Source: CAYSPT01 sp964432985 (lineage in GTDB: Bacteria; Muiribacteriota; CAYSPT01). From it: 64,000 nt of DNA. The stretch is from assembly GCA_964432985.1 (NCBI GenBank), contig CAYSPT010000022.1, positions 15,047 through 79,046 of the forward strand, written 5' to 3'. Positions 7,444 through 17,366 of this stretch are shown here, piece by piece. The notes under the pieces are model-generated. The model was given only the letters and a program-made list of their open reading frames with translations. It was not told the origin of the DNA and did no database searches. A program made the translations under genes and the position numbers. Numbering within the stretch: the stretch's first letter is position 1; every line of letters starts with the position of its first letter.

Positions 7444-9317
7444 ATGGACCATGAGAACGAGCACGAAGTTGATTCGACTGAGGAATTTTATAAGAAACTG
7501 ACCCAGCAAGTAGTACAGAAAGACCGAGTCATAAAGCTTTTACAGAATCAAATCGAGCGCATGAAACAGAAGTTGAGTGATGCGGAAGAAGCCGGAGGAG
7601 ACGAAGAATCGGCTGCTGATACCGGGGAACTGGACGAGTTGCGCTCCCAGGTGGATGCTCTGGCAGGCCAACTCGAATCCTTACGCGAGGAAACCGTGGA
7701 GAAGGACCAGAAGATAGAGTCATTGGAAACCGAACTTGAAAATAAGGATGAGCCTGACGCGCCAGGCGAGGAGATGGATACACTCATGAGTGAAGTTGAG
7801 AGCATCAAATCTGAAGCTGAGATGCTCCGGTCCGAGTTGGAACAAAAGGAAAAGACACTCGAGGAAAACAGGGAGGCACTGGTGGAAAAGGATATGCAAA
7901 TTCAGGATAAGGAAAATGAGATCGACACCCTGAAAAGTGAACTTGAGCAGATGGATAGCGCATCTCCGTCCGCCGACGACCTGGCGGCCCTGATGGCGGA
8001 TCAAGATCCGAGCGCTGAGGAGCCTCCCGCTGTGGACGAAACCCCGTCTGCTGACGACCTGGCGGCCCTGATGGCGGATCAAGATCCGAGCGCTGAGGAG
8101 CCGGGCGCCGATGAGTTTGGAGAAATTCCGTCCACTGGTGAAGCTTTCGATGAAGAAGAATCCCCACCTGAGCCTGAGGAAGAACCTCCAGCAATTGATG
8201 ATCTCGATGCTTTAATGTCTGAAGTGCANNNNNNNNNNNNNNNNNNNNNNNNNNNNNNNNNNNNNNNNNNNNNNNNNNNNNNNNNNNNNNNNNNNNNNNN
8301 NNNNNNNNNNNNNNNNNNNNNNNNNNNNCTGAGGAAGAACCTCCAGCAATTGATGATCTCGATGCTTTAATGTCTGAAGTGCAATCCACTGATATCGATC
8401 AGTTGGAAGGCGGTTCCGGGGAGGGTGACGAATCATCGGCAGAATCGGAAGAGATGTTGAAGCTTCAAGAAACGGTGGTCGTTCAAGAGTCAGAAATACT
8501 CACCCAGAAGAAAGAAATAGAAAAGCTCAAGGCCCAGGCAGAGACGATAAGTCAAGTGGGCGCTTCGCCTGAAGAGATTGAAACCTTGCGTCAGGAAGTG
8601 GAAATGCTTCACATGCAACTTCAGGAGAAAGACTCGAGTATCGAGGAGAGCGAACGGGCTGTTCTGGAGAAAGGCGAAGAAGTAGAAAAGCTCAAGGAAG
8701 AATTGCTGCGCCTGGCTGAGGAGAAAGAACTGGCAGCGGTGGACGTTGATGAACATGATCTGCAGGCCCGGATGGAATCCATGGAAATGAAGCTGGAAGA
8801 AAAAGAAGCATTGATTGGTGAAATGGAAGAAGAGTTGAAAAACGTCAGTCAGGAGATCGCCGAAAAAAGCACCGTCGCTCCCGACGAAGATTTGACAGTA
8901 AAAATCAAGGAACTCGAAGCACAGCTTCAGCAAAAAGAAGATGAGCTGAAAATGGCTGCCGGGACGGCTGCTCCTGCTGCGGTTGCAGCTCCCACGGGAG
9001 ATATGGGCGTCATGATGAAAGAGTTGGCAAAAGCGGCGGATATGTACGCCCGGCTGGGTGCCGCACATCTCAAAGTCGGAGATTGCCCGGGATCGCTTGC
9101 CATGTATAAGGAAGCCCTGTCTCTCAAGCCCGACAATGTTGATTATCGGGAAGAGATCGCAAAAATCCACGAATCCCGAGGCGAACTGGTAGAGGCAATC
9201 AAAGAGTACGCCACCGTGCTCGAAATGGATTCTACCCGTGTCGAGGCTAAAAAAGCCCTTGCCAGACTCGAAGTTAAGGGACAGCAGAAGTCCTTCCTGG
9301 ACGAGCTGAAGATCTAG
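7444..9317 (+). CDS. coiled-coil protein with DDLxALM motifs and C-terminal TPRs (interrupted by assembly gap)
   Basis: The ATG at 7444 follows GGGGAGG by 8 nt. Residues about 10-180 form a long acidic coiled coil. A low-complexity Asp/Glu/Pro region follows, carrying two copies of SADDLAALMADQDPSAEEP, 26 residues apart, and a related IDDLDALMSEV. A second long coiled coil comes next, and a C-terminal domain of about 95 residues looks like two or three TPRs. A 100-N gap (8229-8328) interrupts the gene, but 55 bp are duplicated on its two sides. Removing the N run and one copy joins the halves in frame, giving 572 aa. There is no signal peptide or membrane segment, so it is a cytoplasmic scaffold-like protein. 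The valS start follows after 15 bp, implying co-transcription. Specific function unknown. Confidence 0.8.
7972..8105. repeat. 78-bp in-frame tandem duplication
   Basis: Two copies of a 78-bp (26-codon) unit, nearly identical over the DDLAALM part, duplicate a short linear motif in the coiled-coil protein. Confidence 0.85.
8229..8328. other. assembly gap (100 N), probably no missing sequence
   Basis: The 55 bp before the gap (8174-8228) are repeated exactly after it (8329-8383). The offset of 155 bp restores a single reading frame if the N run and one copy are removed. This is the signature of two overlapping contig ends that were scaffolded rather than merged. Confidence 0.9.
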
Positions 9318-9332
9318 AGGGGAGTTTACATC

Positions 9333-12041
9333 ATGAGCGCCAGAGAACTTCCCCCACGGTACGAGCCGGTTGAGGTCGAACGGAAATGGTATGCTGCCTG
9401 GGAGGATTCCGGGTCTTTTTCCGCACAACCATCGGACAAGGAACCATTTACCATCATGATTCCTCCCCCGAATGTGACCGGTATGCTGCATATGGGTCAT
9501 GTTTTGAACAATACCATTCAGGATATCCTTATCAGACACAAACGAATGCAGCAGTACGAGGCCCTGTGGCTTCCGGGTATGGACCATGCTGGCATAGCAA
9601 CGCAGAATGTGGTGGAAAAGGATATTGCCAAACAGGGATTGACCAGGTATGACCTGGGTCGTGAAACTTTTATCGAACGTGTTTGGGAATGGAAAGAGGA
9701 ATTTGGCGGAACCATCATCCGTCAGCTCCGAAAATTGGGCAGTTCCTGTGATTGGACCCGGGAACGCTTCACCATGGACGAGGGTCTTTCCCGGGCCGTG
9801 GCGCAGGTGTTTGTTTCTCTCTATAAAAAAGACCTGGTATACCGGGGCAAGTACATCATCAACTGGTGCCCCCGGTGCCAGACTGCACTGTCCGATGAAG
9901 AGGTGGAGTACGATGAGGTGGACGCTCACCTGTATCACCTGCGGTACCCCATCGAAGATACGGAAGAGTTCGTGCACGTGGCCACTACCCGGCCCGAGAC
10001 CATGCTGGGCGATACTGCTGTGGCCGTTCATCCCGGTGACGAACGGTACTCCGATCTCAAGGACCGGACCATAATTCTTCCCATTATCGGCCGTCGTATG
10101 AAAGTGATCTTTGACAATTTTGTCGATCCTGAATTCGGAACCGGCGCGGTAAAAGTCACACCGGCCCACGATCCCAATGACTTTCTCATGGGAGAGCGGC
10201 ACAGCCTGGAGAAGGTCGACGTTATGAACGACGACGGGACTATGAATGATAACGCCGGCGCTTATCGGGGGATGGACCGGTTTGAGTGCCGGGAAACATT
10301 GCTGGTGGACCTCAAAGAGGGTGGCTTTCTCGTGAAGGTGGAACCATACCACCATTCGGTGGGCCACTGCTACCGGTGCCACTCGGTGGTGGAACCGCGT
10401 CTTTCAGACCAGTGGTTCGTCAGGATGAAACCCCTGGCTGAACCAGCAATTGACGTAGTAAAGAACGGACGGGTGACCTTTTATCCCGAGCGGTGGACCA
10501 AGGTGTACCTGGAGTGGATGGAGAATATCAGGGACTGGTGTATTTCCCGGCAGATCTGGTGGGGGCACCGTATCCCCATCTACACCTGCGAAAGCTGCGG
10601 CGAGGTGATGGCTGCCGTGGACACCCCTGACAGGTGCGAGGCCTGCGGCGGAGCCGAACTGAGGCAGGATCCCGACGTGCTCGATACCTGGTTTTCGTCC
10701 TGGTTGTGGCCGTTCTCCACGTTGGGATGGCCCGATAAAACCCCGGACCTGGACCATTTTTATTCCACCCAGGTGCTGGTCACGGCTCCTGAAATCATCT
10801 TTTTCTGGGTAGCCCGGATGATCATGGCCGGCCTGGAATTCATGGGAGACATACCGTTTTCACGGGTCTACATCCACGGTATCGTCAGGGACGGCCACGG
10901 ACGGAAAATGAGCAAATCCCTGGGGAACTCCCCCGATCCCCTGGACATCATCGCCACCTACGGCGCCGATGCACTCAGGATGGGTATGATGCTTATCACC
11001 CCTCGTGGACAGGATGTGTTGTTCTCGGAAAAAACGATTGAAATCGGCCGGAACTTCGCCAACAAGATATGGAACATGTCCCGGTTTGTCCTTATGAACC
11101 TGGGAGATGACGACCTGCCAGGGATCGCTGACATTCAAAAAGATGACCTGGCGGTGGAGGACCGGTGGATTCTCTCTCGTCTGGACACGGTCATCGAGGA
11201 ACTCAATAAGGCAATCGAGGAACTGGAATTGGCCCAAGCTTCCCAAAAGATCTACCAGTTTATCTGGAGCGAAGTGTGCGACTGGTACGTAGAGTTCAAA
11301 AAGGCTGATCTCTACGGTGATGACGAAAAGCGCAAAACCATTGCCCGGACGGTGCTGAAAACGGTGCTGGAAGGGATTCTGAAGCTGCTTCACCCGTTTA
11401 TGCCGTTTCTGACCGAGGAACTGTATCAGGCTCTCAACGGCGGGGAAAGCTACATCATCAAATCTCCGTGGCCCCAAACACGCGGATTCAAAGATGAAGA
11501 TGCCGAATACCGCTCGACGCTGATTCGTGACGTGATCTCAGCCGCCCGGACATTGAGGGCCGAAAACGGTGTCAAGCCCAACGAGAAGCGAAACCTGTGT
11601 TTTGCCTGCCGTACTGATGATGCCAGGTCGATTCTGGAAGACAGGCTCGATCTCGTCCAACTGCTGGCCCAGGTTTCCGAGCTGCGTTTTTCCTCTGAGG
11701 ACGCTCTCCCCACTCCGTCGGCAAAAACCGTGGCCGGTGACACCGTGGTGGCGCTACCGCTTTCCGGTGAAGATCTTCGCCGCGAAGAGGACCGCACCAG
11801 GCGGGAACTGGCCCGTATCGCTCCCGAACTGGCCCGGGCCAGCCGTAAACTGGGTAACAAGAATTTCCTTACCCGGGCCCCGCAAGAGGTTGTAGAAAAG
11901 GTAAAAGCCGAAGAAGTTGAGCTTATGGAGAGAACGGAAAAGCTGGAGCGTCATCTGAAGGAAATAACAGCCTATCTCAGAGTGTCTGCTGCCGATGATC
12001 AGCCTCACGGCCAGTCTTCGGGCCGGGAGGACCGGTCATGA
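9333..12041 (+). CDS. valS: valyl-tRNA synthetase
   Basis: A 902-aa class I aminoacyl-tRNA synthetase, normal length for bacterial ValRS. PPPNVTGMLHMGH carries the HIGH-type motif (HMGH, residues 53-56) and GRKMSKSLGNS the KMSKS loop (525-529). The editing (CP1) domain lies between them and includes the usual TTRPETMLGDTAVAVHP. An anticodon-binding helical domain and a C-terminal coiled coil (about 830-890) follow. It charges tRNA-Val. The SD AGAGGGGAG precedes the ATG. The last four bases overlap the tyrS start (ATGA), so the two synthetases are translationally coupled. All catalytic motifs are intact. Confidence 0.98.
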   Translation: MSARELPPRYEPVEVERKWYAAWEDSGSFSAQPSDKEPFTIMIPPPNVTGMLHMGHVLNNTIQDILIRHKRMQQYEALWLPGMDHAGIATQNVVEKDIAKQGLTRYDLGRETFIERVWEWKEEFGGTIIRQLRKLGSSCDWTRERFTMDEGLSRAVAQVFVSLYKKDLVYRGKYIINWCPRCQTALSDEEVEYDEVDAHLYHLRYPIEDTEEFVHVATTRPETMLGDTAVAVHPGDERYSDLKDRTIILPIIGRRMKVIFDNFVDPEFGTGAVKVTPAHDPNDFLMGERHSLEKVDVMNDDGTMNDNAGAYRGMDRFECRETLLVDLKEGGFLVKVEPYHHSVGHCYRCHSVVEPRLSDQWFVRMKPLAEPAIDVVKNGRVTFYPERWTKVYLEWMENIRDWCISRQIWWGHRIPIYTCESCGEVMAAVDTPDRCEACGGAELRQDPDVLDTWFSSWLWPFSTLGWPDKTPDLDHFYSTQVLVTAPEIIFFWVARMIMAGLEFMGDIPFSRVYIHGIVRDGHGRKMSKSLGNSPDPLDIIATYGADALRMGMMLITPRGQDVLFSEKTIEIGRNFANKIWNMSRFVLMNLGDDDLPGIADIQKDDLAVEDRWILSRLDTVIEELNKAIEELELAQASQKIYQFIWSEVCDWYVEFKKADLYGDDEKRKTIARTVLKTVLEGILKLLHPFMPFLTEELYQALNGGESYIIKSPWPQTRGFKDEDAEYRSTLIRDVISAARTLRAENGVKPNEKRNLCFACRTDDARSILEDRLDLVQLLAQVSELRFSSEDALPTPSAKTVAGDTVVALPLSGEDLRREEDRTRRELARIAPELARASRKLGNKNFLTRAPQEVVEKVKAEEVELMERTEKLERHLKEITAYLRVSAADDQPHGQSSGREDRS

Positions 12042-13324
12042 GTGAAGTCCAGCGCGAGTTCCTTCCTGTAGATCAGCAGGTAGAAATCCTCCAGCGTGGT
12101 GCCAGCGACATCGTCTCCCTGGACGAACTGCGGGAGCGTCTGGAGAAGTCCCGGCAGGAAGGCCGTCCTCTTACAGTCAAGTGGGGGGCTGATCCGTCTG
12201 CCCCGGATATTCATCTCGGACACACGGTGCAGCTTAAAAAGCTCAGACAGTTCCAGGATTTAGGTCACAAGGTCATTTTCCTGATAGGTGATTTCACGGG
12301 TATGATCGGTGATCCCTCGGGGCGCTCCAAGACCAGGGAGCCCCTGACCCGGGAACAAGTTGAGCACAACGCCGATACCTACCGTAAGCAGGTGGCTAAG
12401 ATACTGCTGATGGATCCGGCTCTATTCCAGGTGGTCTACAATTCTTCCTGGCTTTCGAAAATGAGCTTTGCTGACGTGCTCAAACTCAGCGGACGGTACA
12501 CCGTGGCCCGTATGCTGGAGCGGGACGATTTCGCCAAACGCTACTCAGAAGGCATCCCGATCAGTGTCTGCGAGTTTCTCTATCCGCTCATGCAGGGATA
12601 CGACTCGGTGGCGCTGGAGTGCGATGTGGAGCTCGGCGGCACCGACCAGACCTTTAATCTCCTGGTAGGACGGCACCTGCAGAACCAGTTCGATCAGGTC
12701 CCTCAGGTAGTCATGACCCTGCCGCTTCTGGTTGGGACCGACGGGGTAAACAAGATGAGCAAGTCCCTGAACAATTACGCAGGGGTGACCGAGCCCGCAA
12801 GGCAGATCTATGGAAAGATCATGTCCATTCCTGATGCCTACCCGGAGCACCAGGACGGGGGACTTTACGCTCTAATACTGGACTATTACCTGTTGTGCAC
12901 GGATATCGAACTGGATCAACTGGAGCGTTTGAAGAATGATCTGGAGTCGGGCCGGCTGCATCCCAGGAAGGCCAAATCCGATCTGGCCTACCGGCTGGCT
13001 GCCATGTACACGTCAGAAGCCGAAGCGGAAAAAGCCGCAACCGAGTTCGAACGGGTATTTGCCAAACACCAGATTCCCGAAGACATGCCGGTTCTTTCGT
13101 TGTCTTCCCATGACCTGAAGGACGGGAAGATCTGGGTGGTAAAGCTCATGCAGAAAGCCGGATTCGTGTCGTCAAGCAGTGAAGGGCGCCGTTTGGCCAA
13201 AGAAGGAGCGGTGCGCATTGACGGTGAGAAAGTCTCCGGGGCTCAGGCAGACGTAGTAGTTAGTGACGGAGCAATCCTCCAGGTTGGCAAACGGCGGTTC
13301 GCCCGCTTGAAATTACAGGACTGA
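12038..13324 (+). CDS. tyrS: tyrosyl-tRNA synthetase
   Basis: A 428-aa class I TyrRS. The ATP-binding motif is HLGH (59-62) in ADPSAPDIHLGH and the second signature is KMSKS (239-243). This form, with canonical KMSKS, belongs to the bacterial TyrS2/TyrZ-like group rather than the E. coli type. An S4 RNA-binding domain occupies about residues 365-428 (SSSEGRRLAKEGAVRIDG). It charges tRNA-Tyr. It starts inside the valS stop codon (4-bp overlap). No leader peptide or T-box is visible, so regulation must act at the upstream promoter. Confidence 0.97.
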   Translation: MSEVQREFLPVDQQVEILQRGASDIVSLDELRERLEKSRQEGRPLTVKWGADPSAPDIHLGHTVQLKKLRQFQDLGHKVIFLIGDFTGMIGDPSGRSKTREPLTREQVEHNADTYRKQVAKILLMDPALFQVVYNSSWLSKMSFADVLKLSGRYTVARMLERDDFAKRYSEGIPISVCEFLYPLMQGYDSVALECDVELGGTDQTFNLLVGRHLQNQFDQVPQVVMTLPLLVGTDGVNKMSKSLNNYAGVTEPARQIYGKIMSIPDAYPEHQDGGLYALILDYYLLCTDIELDQLERLKNDLESGRLHPRKAKSDLAYRLAAMYTSEAEAEKAATEFERVFAKHQIPEDMPVLSLSSHDLKDGKIWVVKLMQKAGFVSSSSEGRRLAKEGAVRIDGEKVSGAQADVVVSDGAILQVGKRRFARLKLQD

Positions 13325-13334
13325 TCGAAAAACT

Positions 13335-14336
13335 ATGGGACCGAGCAAAAAAACACTTATCGGCTCAAACGTAGGCTCAAAAAAGGGCAAGAAAACCGTG
13401 GTCGGTTTCACTGTCCCTCTGAAAGATGACAAGGCACCACCACCAGATACGAGACGCCAATTTGTCGGCGGTACGCACAGTAAATCAAGGACATGGCTCT
13501 GGGTCCTTGTTTCAGTGGTGATCGCTGTAGCAGCCACGGGCGGCATTCTGTGGTTTACCTCGCCACTGTGGATGCATGATTTCATGGCTCTGATCGAGGG
13601 AAGTGACCAGTCCACGATTACGCTTAGTGTGGAAGTGCTGGACCTGGACGGCAGCCCGTTGACTGATGCATCGGTGGGAACGCCCGCTGCCAGGCGCTGG
13701 TTCCCGGTTGACGACAGTGGCGTAGCCTCTGTTTTGATCCATGGACCCGATGAGGATATCGTGTCCTACTGTCCCGGGTATCAGCCCGGAGTGACAACGG
13801 TATCGGAGTCCATGCTTGAGAGTGGTTCACTGCTGTCGGTTTCTCTTGATTATGATGAGGAAGAGCCGGATGAAGATACCGGAGATGATGCTCCAGATGA
13901 AGAACCGGCCGGTGAACCCGAACCTCAACCGCCGGTGACTGAAGAAACCCGGCCGGTAAAAACACAGCATTCCCGGAGCGGCACCTCCCGTGGAGATGTC
14001 GAGCGTTTTCACGACAAGATGATCAAAGCTTACAACACACGGGATCTGGATGCATTCATGTCGTGTTTTTCAAAAAAAGCCCTGGGGGACGAGTGGGGGA
14101 AGATGAAGAAAAAGCACGAAGCGGAATTCAATGTTCTCGGAGATGTTAAAATGGTAAATGAAAAACGCATTCTCGGTGTGAAGGGTAAATCTGCCAGGGT
14201 TGACTGGATGTATCATCTGGCGGGCACTACCAGCGCCGGGGCAAAAATTACCGCTGACATTACCCGAAAAAAACGGAGCGACTTCCTGCGTTACGAGGAC
14301 AACCGCTGGCAGATCATGCTGGTAGAAGAAAAATAA
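13335..14336 (+). CDS. single-pass membrane protein with NTF2-like C-terminal domain
   Basis: 333 aa. A basic cytoplasmic N-terminus (about 52 residues) precedes one transmembrane helix (about 54-75). A beta-rich extracytoplasmic domain and an acidic Asp/Glu/Pro linker (about 175-205) follow. The C-terminal 115 residues start with DVERFHDKMIKAYNTRDLDA and fit an NTF2/SnoaL-like cone fold, a domain often used for ligand binding or oligomerisation. It begins 10 bp after tyrS and ends 2 bp before the propeller gene, so the three are probably one transcript. No clear SD is present. Function unknown. Confidence 0.75.
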   Translation: MGPSKKTLIGSNVGSKKGKKTVVGFTVPLKDDKAPPPDTRRQFVGGTHSKSRTWLWVLVSVVIAVAATGGILWFTSPLWMHDFMALIEGSDQSTITLSVEVLDLDGSPLTDASVGTPAARRWFPVDDSGVASVLIHGPDEDIVSYCPGYQPGVTTVSESMLESGSLLSVSLDYDEEEPDEDTGDDAPDEEPAGEPEPQPPVTEETRPVKTQHSRSGTSRGDVERFHDKMIKAYNTRDLDAFMSCFSKKALGDEWGKMKKKHEAEFNVLGDVKMVNEKRILGVKGKSARVDWMYHLAGTTSAGAKITADITRKKRSDFLRYEDNRWQIMLVEEK

Positions 14337-14338
14337 TT

Positions 14339-16258
14339 ATGAAACGACTCGCTTGTACACTTTTACTGGCTGTTTTCTTCACGTGCCAGCCAGCTGCCTC
14401 TCTCGAACTGCTCATGTACACCCCGGAAACCTCCGACCTGGGAGACGAGTTCGTAAACGCTTTGCTGCTACGGGAAGACGGCAGCCTTATACTGGGGACC
14501 GATACCGGAGTGGGCCGCTTCGATCTTCAAACCGGTTTTCTGCCGGTCCCCTATACCCCGTCGGTTTCAAATATTTCCGCTTTGAGCAGCGGGAAACCCG
14601 GCATACTGTGGGCGGGAACCTATGGCAACGGTCTTTTTTCCTGTACTCCCGAAGGATTTATCCAGTTCCGCCGTGGCGATTACGGTCTGGTTGATAATTT
14701 CATAACCTGCCTGGCGTACGATCAGGCAACCCGGGAGCTATGGGCCGGAACAAAGCGGGGGCTTTCGCGGTTCAAGGACGGTATCTTTACGTCATACACC
14801 CGGTTGGAAGGTATGCCGGAGAGCCTCATTCGTGATGTTGCCGCTCAAAACGGTTCTGTGTGGGTAGCCACGGATTCAGGAGTAGTCAGTCTGGAAAGTT
14901 CGGGGAGGTGGGAGCCCTGGCCGGCTGGACAAGATATCTCTTGGGCGACCTCCCTGGCAGTAACGGAGGGTGGAGTGTGGATAGGGAGCAGAGACGGACT
15001 CTTCTTCGTGTCAGACAAGGGAGTACGGCCGTTTACCCTTGAAAACAGTGGGCTGCCACATCACCACGTGGTCGATGTCGCAGTCCGCGGAAGAGAGGTC
15101 TGGATATCCACACTGGGCGGTTTGGCAGTGTTTGACGGGGTACTATGGCGGCAGGTGGAAGCCGGCAAAGGTGTGCCTTCTCCGCCCACGGGAACCCTGA
15201 TGGTGACACCTGACAGGACCTGGGTTTCCGTGCCCGGATTCGGACTGGCCCTGGTCGTATCGGATGAAACGGCACTTCCGTTCATCCGACCGCGTGAAGG
15301 AAAAAGGACATACGGAATTCTCCAGCGGATCAGAGAACGTGAGCGTGGTCTTACTCGCACGTGGTTCACCTACGGAACCGAAGACGGGTTACCGTCCCAG
15401 AAGGTGACCACTCTGGCGCCGGACCAGCACTCGTATGACGGAAAACAGGTTCTCTGGACCGGTACCAGCGAGGGAGTGGCCCGATTTGACGGGATGGTCT
15501 TCGAAACGTTTGAGGACCAGATACCGCTTCTTTACAAGTGGGAGACCACATCCATCGTTCTGGACCAGGTACCGCCCGGAAGCAGAAAACACATCTGGTT
15601 TGGGACCAGAGGCGGGGGGATTTTCGCTTTTGACGGGGAAAGTTGGACCCATTTCGGTACCCTTGAGGGTCTGCCCGATAATGTGATTCTGTGCATGGCA
15701 CGTGAAGGCCGGCGTCTCTGGGTGGGTACCCGCAGAGGTTTGTGCGTGTACGATGGTAATTCCTGGACCACCTTCGGACGTGATGAAGGTCTCGGTGGAG
15801 AAAACATCTACACGATACTGATTACCGGCTCAGGAGTGTGGATGGGAACGGACATCGGTGTTTCCTTTTTCGACGGTCGGAAATTCCGTAACTACACCAT
15901 GTGGGATGGTCTTCCCGGTCTCAGGATACAGGCACTGGGGATGTTCAACGACGTGATATGGTTTGGTGCTCTCCGCGGAGGTTTGGGAACATTTGACAAA
16001 AATATCTTCCGGGAAATCCCATCGGAAAAACTTCTTGCAGGTCGTGCCGTCACCTCGTTCTTTGCCGATTCCGTCTCCCTGTGGATCGCAACCAGTAATG
16101 GTGCGTTGCGGTACATTGGCGATTCATGGAAGAAAATCGGTGCCGGTCAGGATGAATTGCCGGCCGCTGAGGGGGTAAACAGTATTTTTGTAACCGAGGA
16201 AGTGGCGTGGTTTGCCACCGACGACGGGCTGGTCCGCCACCTGATACGAAATCCTTAA
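14339..16258 (+). CDS. secreted beta-propeller protein (two-component-regulator propeller type)
   Basis: 639 aa with a typical signal peptide (MKRLACTLLLAVFFTCQPAA). The rest is made of about 13 repeats of 40-45 residues with the pattern W-x-G-T/S-x2-G-(L/V)-x2-(Y/F)-D-G, as in LWTGTSEGVARFDG, VWISTLGGLAVFDG and LWVGTRRGLCVYDG. These are the repeats (Reg_prop) found in the periplasmic sensor part of hybrid two-component systems, enough for two seven-bladed propellers. Here no transmembrane, histidine-kinase or response-regulator part follows, so it is a free periplasmic or surface propeller. It sits 2 bp behind the NTF2-like membrane protein, a possible partner. Confidence 0.85.
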   Translation: MKRLACTLLLAVFFTCQPAASLELLMYTPETSDLGDEFVNALLLREDGSLILGTDTGVGRFDLQTGFLPVPYTPSVSNISALSSGKPGILWAGTYGNGLFSCTPEGFIQFRRGDYGLVDNFITCLAYDQATRELWAGTKRGLSRFKDGIFTSYTRLEGMPESLIRDVAAQNGSVWVATDSGVVSLESSGRWEPWPAGQDISWATSLAVTEGGVWIGSRDGLFFVSDKGVRPFTLENSGLPHHHVVDVAVRGREVWISTLGGLAVFDGVLWRQVEAGKGVPSPPTGTLMVTPDRTWVSVPGFGLALVVSDETALPFIRPREGKRTYGILQRIRERERGLTRTWFTYGTEDGLPSQKVTTLAPDQHSYDGKQVLWTGTSEGVARFDGMVFETFEDQIPLLYKWETTSIVLDQVPPGSRKHIWFGTRGGGIFAFDGESWTHFGTLEGLPDNVILCMAREGRRLWVGTRRGLCVYDGNSWTTFGRDEGLGGENIYTILITGSGVWMGTDIGVSFFDGRKFRNYTMWDGLPGLRIQALGMFNDVIWFGALRGGLGTFDKNIFREIPSEKLLAGRAVTSFFADSVSLWIATSNGALRYIGDSWKKIGAGQDELPAAEGVNSIFVTEEVAWFATDDGLVRHLIRNP

Positions 16259-16338
16259 ATCCTACCGGCAAATGTTTTAATATTTCTTTCCTTTTACCGA
16301 TACCATCAATAACTATTATTCGTTATTGGTGTGTGTAA

Positions 16339-17364
16339 ATGAGCTCAAGAAGTGCAAAAAGTGGCATCAAATTGAATTACATCAAGACCGCGTCGATGTG
16401 CCTGACCGGAGTGTGCCGAAACGCCTGCACCTATTGCTTGTGCCGTGAGCCTTTGCAGGCCGGTTCCAATTTCAAGGATGAAGCAGATGTTGCCCACATC
16501 CTCAAAGAGGCAAACCGGCAAGAAGCCCGCCGTTTGATTATACTGTCGGGCGAGTGGCCCGACAAGGAAAAGTCGGCTCTCAAAGAGCTTAAATCACGGG
16601 GATATTCCTCTTTTGTCAGGTACCTGGAGCATCTGTGCGATCAAGCTTTTACGTCGGGTCTTCTACCTCTGCTGTGCGTCGGATATCTTTTCAAGGAAGA
16701 CCTGGAAAAGCTGAAAGACAAAATCGGTGGAGTATGTGTAATTGTCGAGTCGGTTGAACGCAGCGGCGAGGAGCACCGCAATTCCCCGGGCAAAGATCCC
16801 AAGTTCCGACTCAGTTTTATGGAGAATGCCGCCAGGCTCAATATACCGGTTACGACAGGAATAATGGTTGGCAAGGATATCCCACGCCAGAGATGGCAGA
16901 ATGCCCTGGCGGTAATACGTAACTTTCAGAACGAGTGGGGGGCTGTTCAGGAATTTCTTATCCAGAACTGCTTGACCCTGGAGTCCGAGGCTGAATCTGA
17001 AAATCCTCTTGTTGTGGAAGAGGTGATAGCTGCTGCCAGGGCGGCGCGGCTCAGCCTGCCTGGTGTTCCTGTTTCCGTCGGCTGGCAGGAAGGATTGATT
17101 GCACTCGACCGGGCCGAGAATCAGGAGGAGTTGTATTTCACTGAACTGCATGATGAGATCTCTCTCATTTTCGACACGCTCCCGGAGACAATGCTTCACG
17201 CTCTGAAAATGAAATTGAAGGAAAATTCCCGAACAGCAGCAGGTATAAGATTTAAAAATCGCTTTCCTGTCTTCCCCCGTTTATTCAATAAGGGATTCTA
17301 TCCTCTTCGGGTCCGTCAGTGGGTCCAGCAGAGACTTACCAAGCGGCGGCCAGCCGTACGATAA
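16339..17364 (+). CDS. CofG-like radical SAM enzyme
   Basis: 341 aa. The radical-SAM cluster motif CxxxCxxC is at C26, C30, C33 (VCRNACTYC). The rest resembles CofG, the enzyme making the deazaflavin (FO) core together with CofH: the stretches GLLPLLCVGYL, RNSPGKDPKFR, IPVTTGIMVGKD and GAVQEFLIQNC follow its order. It is somewhat divergent (for example a Lys-Asp instead of the usual Gly-Glu after the TTGI motif). No cofH or F420 gene is nearby. The flanking genes are unrelated propeller and HEAT proteins. It may do another radical reaction. A 7-bp inverted repeat (16307-16328) lies just upstream and no good SD is visible. Confidence 0.75.
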   Translation: MSSRSAKSGIKLNYIKTASMCLTGVCRNACTYCLCREPLQAGSNFKDEADVAHILKEANRQEARRLIILSGEWPDKEKSALKELKSRGYSSFVRYLEHLCDQAFTSGLLPLLCVGYLFKEDLEKLKDKIGGVCVIVESVERSGEEHRNSPGKDPKFRLSFMENAARLNIPVTTGIMVGKDIPRQRWQNALAVIRNFQNEWGAVQEFLIQNCLTLESEAESENPLVVEEVIAAARAARLSLPGVPVSVGWQEGLIALDRAENQEELYFTELHDEISLIFDTLPETMLHALKMKLKENSRTAAGIRFKNRFPVFPRLFNKGFYPLRVRQWVQQRLTKRRPAVR

Positions 17365-17366
17365 TC

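Noticed and set aside
8490..10382. A 630-codon minus-strand open frame
   Set aside because: It lies opposite valS and the coiled-coil gene; its His/Phe/Val-rich sequence shows no domain and no start signal.
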